Shown here: one piece after another, positions 55,852-64,000 of the stretch
How positions within the stretch are numbered: the stretch's first letter is position 1
How the letters are laid out: each line of letters begins with the position of its first letter
Source: Paludibacteraceae bacterium
Lineage (GTDB): Bacteria; Bacteroidota; Bacteroidia; Bacteroidales; Paludibacteraceae
DNA: 64,000 nt
Direction: 5' to 3'
Assembly (NCBI GenBank): GCA_024693065.1
Contig: JAILLP010000023.1
Span: 1-64,000, forward strand
Translations under genes and position numbers: made by a program
The notes under the pieces: model-generated
Database searches by the model: none
What the model was told of the DNA's origin: nothing
Seen by the model: only the letters and a program-made list of their open reading frames with translations

Positions 55852-56229
55852 GTCTGTTAATTAGTTTGTCAGGAAACATCCGCGAATATATCGCTTTGGA
55901 ATGAATTTACCAATGTAATCATCCGTGAATTGTTTCAAAATGTTTGGCAAAGAATGTTTGGCAAAGTTAGCATGAATAGTTCGAAAAAGGAAAGGACTTG
56001 TCCCATTATTTTTGCACATTGTAGGCTGTGGGCGAACTTCGGAAACCCGTGGAAAATAAGGCGGGTTTATATGCCCAATCTGTTGCTTCCCAATTATTTA
56101 TTATTTGACTATTTACGAATTGCCATTTCCCGTGGTGAAGAAGTGCTAAAAAGTGTGAAATGGTTTCATCTCTCTGTTTTTATGGCTATTTTTGTGGGTG
56201 AATAGGGTTGTTTTTAATCGTTTAATGCG

Positions 56230-57144
56230 TTGGAAAACGTTCAGTTACAGATATTAGGGGCAGGTTCGGCGGTGCCGACGAAGAAGTTTTCCCATCCTTC
56301 CCAGGTGCTTTCCTTGAGGGAGAAGGTCTTTATGATCGATTGTGGGGAGGGTACTCAGCATCAGGTGCGCCGCTTTGGGGTGCGTGTCTCCCGCCTGAAC
56401 CATATCTTCATCTCCCATCTCCATGGCGACCATTGCTTCGGGTTGGTGGGGCTTATCTCCACGTTGGACACCCAAGGTCGTACCGCTGACGTCTATGTCC
56501 ATTCCCATCCCGAGTTGGAGCAACTGGTGCGTCCGTTGATCGCATACTTCTGCAAGGGTTTGTCTTTCAATGTTCATTTTGTGCCCTTTTCACCGACAGA
56601 ATCGGAGGTGATATACGATGACAAGTCATTGTCTGTCAAGACATTTCCATTGAAACATTCGGTCCGTTCTTCCGGGTTTCTCTTCAAGGAGCATGAGAAG
56701 GAGAGGCATATTGACGGTGAAATGGTGAAATATTTCCATATACCCATCGCCCAGATTCCACTGATCAAGCGGGGGGCGGATTTCCTGACGGAGGAGGGCG
56801 AACTGATTCCCAACCGCCAATTGACGAGCGATCCGACTCCATCGAAGAGCTACGCCTACTGCTCCGACACGGCTTATACGGAGAAGTTCCTATCGCATAT
56901 CGAAGGGGTGGATTGCCTTTTCCACGAGGCCACTTTCCTGCATCAGGACTTGCCAGCGGCGAAGAAAACGATGCATTCCACCGCACTTCAGGCGGCTACC
57001 ATCGCAAAGATGGCGAATGTGAAAAGACTGGTCATTGGGCATTATTCCGCAAGATATGACGACCCGCTTCCTTTGTTGGAGGAGGCGAAAAGCATATTCG
57101 AGGCGACAGATTTCGCCGCAGATGGTAAAACGTTTATTTTTTGA
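56230..57144 (+). CDS. rnz: Ribonuclease Z (apparent TTG start)
   Basis: LQILGAGSAVPTKKFSHPSQVLSLREKVFMIDCGEGTQHQVRRFGVRVSRLNHIFISHLHGDHCFGLVGLI. In-frame stop TAA at 56215 leaves TTG at 56230 as the only upstream start. Confidence 0.93.
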   Translation: MENVQLQILGAGSAVPTKKFSHPSQVLSLREKVFMIDCGEGTQHQVRRFGVRVSRLNHIFISHLHGDHCFGLVGLISTLDTQGRTADVYVHSHPELEQLVRPLIAYFCKGLSFNVHFVPFSPTESEVIYDDKSLSVKTFPLKHSVRSSGFLFKEHEKERHIDGEMVKYFHIPIAQIPLIKRGADFLTEEGELIPNRQLTSDPTPSKSYAYCSDTAYTEKFLSHIEGVDCLFHEATFLHQDLPAAKKTMHSTALQAATIAKMANVKRLVIGHYSARYDDPLPLLEEAKSIFEATDFAADGKTFIF

Positions 57145-59714
57145 TTGCCATGAATACTTTCCTAACTATCCTTAGAAATTCAGGTGTCGCACTTCTCTTG
57201 TGTATGCTTGCTTGGATGGAGGCCTTCTCGGAGAAAACGGAGGTGGGGGGAGTCGTGCGCGATTCGCTTAGCAAGGAGACGCTTCCGTATGCGGCTGTCT
57301 ATTTCGAGAATACGGACGTGGGAACCGCTTGCGACAAGAATGGTACTTTTTCCCTATCCACCGAGAAATCAGGCTATTTGGTTTTCTCTATGATGGGGTA
57401 TAAGGATAAGAGATTTTATGTTAATGCGGATGGAAAGCGAAAGACGTTGAAGGTGGATCTGAATGAGGATGATATTTTTCTCGATGAGATGGTCGTGTCG
57501 AAACGCAAGAGGCAACGTTACTCCAAGAAAAACAATCCGGCGCTTGAACTGGTCCGTAAAGTCATAGAGAACAAGGATCGGATGTCTATTACTAACCATG
57601 CCTATTATCAGTGTGATAAGTATCAGAAGATTACGTATGCTTGGAATGGTTTCGAGGCTGGCAAGTTCGGACTGTTGAATAAACGCTTCGGCTTTTTGTA
57701 TGATCATATCGATACCACGCAGAAGGGACGTTCCATCCTTCCTCTCGGACTTCGTGAGGTGGCGTCGACAATCTATTGTCAGTCTTCCCCTGAGCGTCAG
57801 CGCACGGTTATTCATGCGAAAAAGTTCGATGGAATCGATGAATTACTTCCCCAGGATGGGGTACAGAATATGTTCGATGAGTACCTTAAGGGTGTGGATA
57901 TCTTTGAAAACGATATAGTCTTGCTTTCTACCCATTTCGTGAGCCCATTGTCTAATGTCGCCCCTGCCTTCTATAAGTTTTTCGCCTTGGATACGTTGGA
58001 AATCAATGGGGTACGTTGCGTGAACATCGCCTTCACGCCCCACACGACCGAGGCGTATGGATTTACCGGTAGTCTGTATGTGTCGTTGGACTCCTCTTGT
58101 ACGGTGAAAAGGGCGCATTTTAATTTGCCGAAGAATATCAATATGAACTTTGTCGAAAGCATGAGCTTCGATCAGGATTTCGATTATGCCCAGGATGGGA
58201 CATGTTTGCTCACAAAGGATTTTGTTAGTGCCGCGTTCTTTGTGCCTGCGGCTCCCCGGGTCTATGGAGAGCGACTGAACGCCTATCGGAATTATTCGTT
58301 CGAGAAGCCTGATTTGCCGGTCTTCGATTTCCCTGATCCAGTGGTGGATGAATCGTCCGCACACAAGATGACGGCCGCGGCGTGGGACACGTTGCGGTAT
58401 GCTCCACTTTCCGAGCAGGAGGCACGCACGAGTCTTTTGATGCGTGAACTACGTCATGTGCCGATCTATCGGTTTACGGAGGGCTTCGTGAAGATTTGCA
58501 CCAATAATTTCATACCGACGAAGAAGGAGGGTAGCCAATTTGACATCGGACCTGTATTTTCCATGATTTCAGCGAATGATTTGGAGGGTTTCCGTCTCCG
58601 TTTCGGGGGAGAGACGACCACTGCGTTCGACAAGCATTTCTTCCTCTCCGCTTATGCCGCGTATGGCTTTAAGGATAAGCGTCCGAAGGGTATGGGGTCC
58701 ATCGAATATTCGTTCAACGACAAGGAAAAATATCACGTGGAGTTCCCCGTCCATTCTTTGACCGTTTATTGCAAATACGACGTGGAAAAAGTGGGTGACG
58801 AGAACTACAGTACGGTGGGCGGTAATGCGATCAGTTCCTTGTTCAGCCGCTCGGACGACCGTGACGCCATCTATGCCAGGGTGGCTGGAATTTCGTACCT
58901 CCGTGAATATCATTCGGGCTTTTCCATGCGGGCGCAGTTCAACTACAAGACTTCGTATTCCACCTTCCTGACCAACTTTCAAAAATACGATGGAATGGGC
59001 GTTTTGTCCGACTGCGACAACTATTCCATGGGTGCGCTGAAACTTTCCCTCCGTTTTGCTCCGAAGGAGAAGTTCTATCAGTCTAGGCTGCATCGTTTCA
59101 CGTTGAACAAGGAAGTGCCGATTTTAACGCTTTCGCATTCCGTCGCTCTGGATGGATACATTGGTTCCGACTATACCTGCAATAAGACGGAGCTGGGGTT
59201 TGAGAAACGTATGTGGTTCTCCTATTTCGGTTATGTGGACCTGCTCCTGAAGGGGGTGAAGGTCTGGAATAAGGTGCCTTATACGTTGCTGGATATTCCG
59301 ATAGCTTCTTCTTCGTATTTTATTGATAATGAAGAGTTCAACCTGATGGACCCAGTTGAGTTCATCAACGACCAATCTCTCTCTTGGTACCTGACGTATT
59401 ATATGAATGGTCTTGTGCTGAATAGAATCCCGGTGATACGTAAGTTGCAGTTGCGTGAGGTCTTTTCGTTTAGGGGATTATGGGGCGGTTTGGATAAGCG
59501 GAATGACCCGGTCCGTTCGGATAATCCTGCGGGTTTGTTCGCTTTCCCGGCAGGTACGTATAGGATGGATGATCGTCCATATATGGAGGTGGGTGTTGGC
59601 GTGGAGAATATTTTCAAGGTCTTTCGTGTTGACTATGTGTGGAGGTTGACGTACAAGGAGCATGAGGATGTGGATAGGAGCGGTGTGCGCTTCGGAGTAC
59701 ATATTAATTTTTGA
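57141..59714 (+). CDS. DUF5686 / carboxypeptidase-regulatory-like domain outer membrane protein
   Basis: VGGVVRDSLSKETLPYAAVYFENTDVGTACDKNGTFSLS; LELVRKVIENKDRMSITNHAYYQCDKYQKITYAW; barrel-like C-terminus. 4-nt overlap with rnz. Confidence 0.85.
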   Translation: MIAMNTFLTILRNSGVALLLCMLAWMEAFSEKTEVGGVVRDSLSKETLPYAAVYFENTDVGTACDKNGTFSLSTEKSGYLVFSMMGYKDKRFYVNADGKRKTLKVDLNEDDIFLDEMVVSKRKRQRYSKKNNPALELVRKVIENKDRMSITNHAYYQCDKYQKITYAWNGFEAGKFGLLNKRFGFLYDHIDTTQKGRSILPLGLREVASTIYCQSSPERQRTVIHAKKFDGIDELLPQDGVQNMFDEYLKGVDIFENDIVLLSTHFVSPLSNVAPAFYKFFALDTLEINGVRCVNIAFTPHTTEAYGFTGSLYVSLDSSCTVKRAHFNLPKNINMNFVESMSFDQDFDYAQDGTCLLTKDFVSAAFFVPAAPRVYGERLNAYRNYSFEKPDLPVFDFPDPVVDESSAHKMTAAAWDTLRYAPLSEQEARTSLLMRELRHVPIYRFTEGFVKICTNNFIPTKKEGSQFDIGPVFSMISANDLEGFRLRFGGETTTAFDKHFFLSAYAAYGFKDKRPKGMGSIEYSFNDKEKYHVEFPVHSLTVYCKYDVEKVGDENYSTVGGNAISSLFSRSDDRDAIYARVAGISYLREYHSGFSMRAQFNYKTSYSTFLTNFQKYDGMGVLSDCDNYSMGALKLSLRFAPKEKFYQSRLHRFTLNKEVPILTLSHSVALDGYIGSDYTCNKTELGFEKRMWFSYFGYVDLLLKGVKVWNKVPYTLLDIPIASSSYFIDNEEFNLMDPVEFINDQSLSWYLTYYMNGLVLNRIPVIRKLQLREVFSFRGLWGGLDKRNDPVRSDNPAGLFAFPAGTYRMDDRPYMEVGVGVENIFKVFRVDYVWRLTYKEHEDVDRSGVRFGVHINF

Positions 59715-59872
59715 TTTTTTGCCGATTCCATCGTTGTTTTTAGATATGGGCGGGCAGATGTGCGTGCCATCTTGTGATTCCTTGATATTTTTTATGAGAA
59801 AATGATTCCTAATCATATCGCCCATTCCGATTAATTTGTTACTTTTACACTGACAACGTATAATCTATTGTT

Positions 59873-61897
59873 ATGGAAATGCTAAGGCTGATTAAGAACG
59901 ATTTGTGGTTGAAACCATACCAAGACGCTATAGTCGGTAGGTATAAGTATTATATGAAACGGCTCTCGGAATTGTGTGGGCCGTCCCAATCTTTGTCTGA
60001 TTTCGCTTCCGGCTACCTCTATTTCGGTTTGCACCATGAGGCGAAGAAATGGCTCTTCCGCGAGTGGGCGCCTAATGCGACCGCTATCTATCTTATCGGA
60101 GATTTTAATGGTTGGAAAGAGACGGAGGCATATCGCCTACAGCCCTTGAAGAATGGGGTGTGGCAATTGGAGTTGTCGGAGGAGTCCATGAAGCATGGCG
60201 ATTTGTATAAGATGAAGGTTTACTGGGAGGGTGGCTCTGGCGAACGTATTCCCGCATGGGCCAATCGTGTTGTCCAGGATGATGAGACGAAGGTGTTCAG
60301 CGCTCAGGTTTGGTCTCCTGATAAACCCTATAAGTTTAAGATAAAAAGATTCAAACCGTCCGTTTCACCGCTGCTGATCTACGAGTCGCATGTGGGTATG
60401 GCGGGCGAGGCGGAGAGGGTCTCCACCTACCGTGAATTCAAGGATAATGTACTGCCCCGCATCGTGGCGGACGGTTATAACTGCGTGCAGATCATGGCCA
60501 TACAGGAACACCCTTACTACGGGTCGTTCGGCTATCATGTCTCCAGCTTCTTCGCTCCTTCTTCCCGCTTCGGTACGCCTGACGAACTGAAGGAATTGAT
60601 CGATACCGCACATGAGATGGGTCTCTCCGTCATCATGGACCTGGTCCATTCCCATGCGGTGAGGAACGAGAACGAGGGCCTTGGGTGCTTGGATGGTACC
60701 CGCTACCAGTATTTCCACGAGGGAGCGCGTGGCGAGCATCGGCAGTGGGACTCTTACTGCTTTAATTACGCGAAGAACGAGGTGGTCCACTTCTTGTTGT
60801 CGAACTGTAAGTACTGGTTGGAGGAGTTCCATTTCGACGGATTCCGCTTCGACGGGGTGACCTCCATGATGTACTTGGATCATGGAATGGGTACCTCCTT
60901 CTCCGATTATTCGGATTATTACAGCCCTAATCAGGATGGTGATGCCATCTGCTACCTCACGTTGGCGAACCATCTGATCCATGAGGTGAACCCTCGGGCC
61001 ATCACCATAGCGGAGGATGTGAGTGGTATGCCTGGCTTGGCGGCTAAGATCAGTGATGGTGGTATGGGCTTCAACTATCGCCTCGCCATGGGCATCCCTG
61101 ATTTCTGGATCAAGATCATCAAGGAGTGCAGGGACGAGGATTGGAAGCCGGGTCATATCCTCTGGACCTTGACGAATAGGCGAGGGGACGAGAAGGTGAT
61201 TAGCTACGCCGAAAGCCACGACCAGGCGCTGGTGGGTGATAAGACGTTGATTTTCAGATTGGCGGACGCTGATATGTATTGGCATATGTCCCGTCTGTTC
61301 GATTCGTCGTACATGGTGGACCGCGCCATCGCTCTGCATAAGATGATACGGTTGATTACGTTGGCGACCATCAATGGTGGTTATCTGAACTTCATGGGCA
61401 ATGAGTTCGGTCATCCGGAATGGATCGATTTCCCTCGCGAGGGGAACGGTTGGTCGTATAAATATGCGCGTAGGCAGTGGCATTTGGTGGATGATACCGA
61501 CTTGAAATACAAGTATTTGGGTGATTTCGACAAGAAGATGATCAAGTTGGTGCGCGACTCCCGAAAGTTTGAGGAGTCTAAGCTGATTGAATTGTGGGAT
61601 AAGTCCGACGACCAGGTGTTGGCTTTCCGACGCAAGGACTTGGTCTTTGTTTTCAATTTCCATCCGTACAAGTCTTTCTCTGACTATGGTATCCTGACGG
61701 AGGCGGGAGAGTACGAGATGGTGTTGAATACGGATGACAAAGAATTCGGTGGATTCGGGCTTGTTGATGATTCCCAAAACCATCTAACGCTGCAGGGAGA
61801 TGCTCCCCGCCCGGATGGCAAGGAGTGGTTGTTGCTCTATTTGCCTTCCCGCTCGGCTTGTGTGTTGAGGCTGAGGGGGGCGGATGATAATGAATAG
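59873..61897 (+). CDS. glgB: 1,4-alpha-glucan branching enzyme
   Basis: REWAPNATAIYLIGDFNGWKE; GYNCVQIMAIQEHPYYGSFGYHVSSFFAPSSRFGTPDELKELIDTAHEMG; FDGFRFDGVTSMMY; NFMGNEFGHPEWIDFPREGNGWSY. Confidence 0.96.
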   Translation: MEMLRLIKNDLWLKPYQDAIVGRYKYYMKRLSELCGPSQSLSDFASGYLYFGLHHEAKKWLFREWAPNATAIYLIGDFNGWKETEAYRLQPLKNGVWQLELSEESMKHGDLYKMKVYWEGGSGERIPAWANRVVQDDETKVFSAQVWSPDKPYKFKIKRFKPSVSPLLIYESHVGMAGEAERVSTYREFKDNVLPRIVADGYNCVQIMAIQEHPYYGSFGYHVSSFFAPSSRFGTPDELKELIDTAHEMGLSVIMDLVHSHAVRNENEGLGCLDGTRYQYFHEGARGEHRQWDSYCFNYAKNEVVHFLLSNCKYWLEEFHFDGFRFDGVTSMMYLDHGMGTSFSDYSDYYSPNQDGDAICYLTLANHLIHEVNPRAITIAEDVSGMPGLAAKISDGGMGFNYRLAMGIPDFWIKIIKECRDEDWKPGHILWTLTNRRGDEKVISYAESHDQALVGDKTLIFRLADADMYWHMSRLFDSSYMVDRAIALHKMIRLITLATINGGYLNFMGNEFGHPEWIDFPREGNGWSYKYARRQWHLVDDTDLKYKYLGDFDKKMIKLVRDSRKFEESKLIELWDKSDDQVLAFRRKDLVFVFNFHPYKSFSDYGILTEAGEYEMVLNTDDKEFGGFGLVDDSQNHLTLQGDAPRPDGKEWLLLYLPSRSACVLRLRGADDNE

Positions 61898-61914
61898 TTT
61901 TTATCGATTAGGAT

Positions 61915-63300
61915 ATGAGGAAATTTTTAGGATTTTTATTGATAGGACTGGGCCTGATATTCTCCAGCTTCAGCTCTTTTGGTGCGAAAAAGTACCATGA
62001 AATCAAGATTTTTGACGAGATAGGCAGCACGAGCTGGATATATTTGAAGAATGGTGTGGCTGAGGCGCGGTCGCTTCATGTGGATGGCATCTTCCTCCAT
62101 TTGAATACTTACGGTGGATTGGTGGATTATGCGGACTCCATGCGCACGTTGATACTGAATTGTGAAATCCCAGTCTACGTTTTCATCGATAATAATGCGG
62201 CTTCCGCTGGTGCCTTGATTTCTATTGCGTGTGATAGTATCTATATGAGGTCTGGCGGCAATATAGGTGCGGCGACGGTGGTGAACGAGAACGGGGAGAA
62301 GATGCCGGACAAGTACCAGTCGTATATGCGTTCCACGATACGTTCCACGGCGGAGAGCCATGGGAAGATAAAGAAAGTCGTGAATGGTGATACGGTTGAG
62401 GCTTGGTTCCGTGACCCTCGCATCGCAGAGGCGATGGTGGACGAGCGGGTGGTGGTGCCTGGCATTGTGGATTCTACCCGTATCCTGACTTTCACGGCCA
62501 ACGAGGCTTGCCAGAATGGTTATTGTGAGGGTATTTATAACTCTATCCCGCAAATCATCGGTGAGGCTTTCCAAGTGGAGGATTATGAACTGACCTCCTA
62601 TAAGGCGACTGCCTTCGATAAACTGCTAGGTTTCCTGATGAACCCGGTATTCCAGGGTATATTGATTATGATTATCATCGGAGGTATCTATTTCGAGATG
62701 CAGACTCCGGGGATCGGTTTCGCCTTGTTGGCATCCATCGTGGCGGGTTTGCTCTACTTCGCTCCGCTCTATATGGATGGACTGGTGGATGTGTGGGAGG
62801 CGCTCCTTTTCCTGTCGGGTATTGTCTTGCTATTGCTGGAAATATTCGTGATCCCAGGCTTTGGCGTGGCTGGAATAATGGGTATCGTGTTTATCGTCGG
62901 CGGACTCACGCTGAGTCTTTTGCCTAATGATGCGTTTGATTTCGGAGGGGTCTCTTCGGGCTCGTTTATTACGGCTCTGGCCACGGTGCTTCTCTCTATG
63001 CTTGGCTCTTTCGCCTTGATTGTTTATCTCACGTCTAAAATTGGAACGGATGGGATGTTCAGACATCTGGCGTTGACTAAGTCGCAGGATAAGGAGGATG
63101 GTTATGTGAGCAATGATGTCTCGCTGAATGCGTTGGCGGGCAAGATAGGCGTGTGCCATACGGATTTGCGTCCTGCAGGTAAGGTGAACGTGGACGGGGA
63201 GATCTTCGATGCGGTGGCGGAGAACGGTTTCATCGAGAAAAACGAGGAGGTTGTGATCCGTAAGTATGAAATGGGACAACTGTATGTCTACAAGAAATAG
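61915..63300 (+). CDS. NfeD-family membrane-bound protease (ClpP-class domain)
   Basis: LNTYGGLVDYADSMRTLILNCEIPVYVFIDNNAASAGALISIACDSIYMRSGGNIGAATVV; TM cluster; C-terminal NfeD OB-like GKIGVCHTDLRPAGKVNVDGEIFDAVAENGFIEKNEEVVI. Confidence 0.93.
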   Translation: MRKFLGFLLIGLGLIFSSFSSFGAKKYHEIKIFDEIGSTSWIYLKNGVAEARSLHVDGIFLHLNTYGGLVDYADSMRTLILNCEIPVYVFIDNNAASAGALISIACDSIYMRSGGNIGAATVVNENGEKMPDKYQSYMRSTIRSTAESHGKIKKVVNGDTVEAWFRDPRIAEAMVDERVVVPGIVDSTRILTFTANEACQNGYCEGIYNSIPQIIGEAFQVEDYELTSYKATAFDKLLGFLMNPVFQGILIMIIIGGIYFEMQTPGIGFALLASIVAGLLYFAPLYMDGLVDVWEALLFLSGIVLLLLEIFVIPGFGVAGIMGIVFIVGGLTLSLLPNDAFDFGGVSSGSFITALATVLLSMLGSFALIVYLTSKIGTDGMFRHLALTKSQDKEDGYVSNDVSLNALAGKIGVCHTDLRPAGKVNVDGEIFDAVAENGFIEKNEEVVIRKYEMGQLYVYKK

Positions 63301-63309
63301 AAGGGTATT

Positions 63310-64000
63310 ATGTCGATCAATAAGTTTGTGCTGGATAATGGGCTGAAGGTGGTGCACCTGATGGACACTACTTCGCCGATGGTGGTTATCAATACGTTGT
63401 ATGATGTCGGGTCAAAGGATGAACATCCTGACCATACGGGTTTCGCCCATCTCTTCGAGCATCTGATGTTCGGCGGTTCCGTGCATATCCCTTCGTATGA
63501 CGACCCTGTGCAGCGGGCTTGCGGTGAGGATAATGCCTGGACTTGCAGCGACTTCACGAACTATTACCTGATGCTTCCTTCGTGTAATGCGGAGGTGGGC
63601 TTCTGGTTGGAGTCTGACCGCATGCTGAGCCTCGATTTCAGCCAAAAGAGCTTGGATGTCCAGCGGAATGTGGTCTGCGAGGAGTTCAAGCAACGTAACC
63701 TCAACCAGCCTTATGGGGATTTGTCTCACTTGGTGCGGGGCATGGCCTTCAAGCAACATCCGTACGCTTGGCCGACGATCGGTAAGGAACTCTCCCACAT
63801 CGAGAATGCCACGCTGGACGAGGTGCGTTCGTTCTTCTTCTCGCATTATGCCCCGAATAACGCTATACTATCCGTTGTCGGCAATATCTCTTTCGAGGAG
63901 ACGAAGCGCTTGGTGGAGAAGTGGTACGGCGATATTCCCCGCAGGGATGTGCTGGTGCGCGCGATTCCGCCGGAGCCGAAACAGACCGAGCCTAGACGCT
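63310..64000 (+). CDS. M16-family zinc peptidase (truncated by window end)
   Basis: Hand translation MSINKFVLDNGLKVVHLMDTTSPMVVINTLYDVGSKDEHPDHTGFAHLFEHLMFGGS... contains the inverted zinc motif HLFEH. Open to the window edge, hence absent from the ORF track. Confidence 0.93.
   Translation, partial: MSINKFVLDNGLKVVHLMDTTSPMVVINTLYDVGSKDEHPDHTGFAHLFEHLMFGGSVHIPSYDDPVQRACGEDNAWTCSDFTNYYLMLPSCNAEVGFWLESDRMLSLDFSQKSLDVQRNVVCEEFKQRNLNQPYGDLSHLVRGMAFKQHPYAWPTIGKELSHIENATLDEVRSFFFSHYAPNNAILSVVGNISFEETKRLVEKWYGDIPRRDVLVRAIPPEPKQTEPRR

Noticed and set aside
55930-56205. 91-aa plus-strand ORF upstream of rnz
   Set aside because: Composition and AT-repeat content look non-coding; overlaps the TTTACTA-type repeat region; no convincing start or conservation evidence.
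60365-61783. 472-aa minus-strand ORF
   Set aside because: Fully antisense to the clearly real glgB; a by-product of codon bias, with no recognisable domain.
1-64000. Prophage, integrative element or transposase
   Set aside because: No integrase, transposase, phage structural or conjugation genes recognised in any listed ORF.

Overview
The window is about 64 kb of a Bacteroidales-type (Bacteroidota) chromosome. This rests on TAnnTTTG -7 promoter boxes, a T9SS C-terminal sorting domain, TonB/DUF5686/TamB envelope proteins, and a 2-oxoacid:ferredoxin oxidoreductase operon. Housekeeping and metabolic genes recognised: asnA, rfbD/C/A (no rfbB in the window), ahcY, nadE, a KorA/B/C + ferredoxin operon, aspartate-type aminotransferase, rnz (apparent TTG start), glgB, an S41 peptidase, NfeD-like and M16 peptidase (runs off the window end), and one tRNA-Arg(CCG). 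These are interspersed with secreted or surface proteins. The most unusual content is: (1) a roughly 8.6 kb tandem array of four ~700-aa secreted paralogues (26.9-35.5 kb) with BspA/LRR_5-like N-terminal motifs, an internal duplication and a conserved MHFY[VI]G[RK] C-terminus; (2) a secreted 636-aa protein made of four CC...CxCxC cysteine modules, next to a small protein with a sorting-domain-like C-terminus; (3) a tRNA-Arg whose normally near-invariant G19-C56 pair appears replaced by U19-A56; (4) a lipoprotein resembling the periplasmic part of SecD without the transporter body; (5) several intergenic repeat families (88-bp CTCCGTG/CACGGAG units, a GAGACGCAATGCATTGCGTCTC palindrome, and AT-rich TTTACTA-type repeats). 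I did not find CRISPR arrays, rRNA, transposases or prophage. No complete new defence or biosynthetic system can be claimed from sequence alone.
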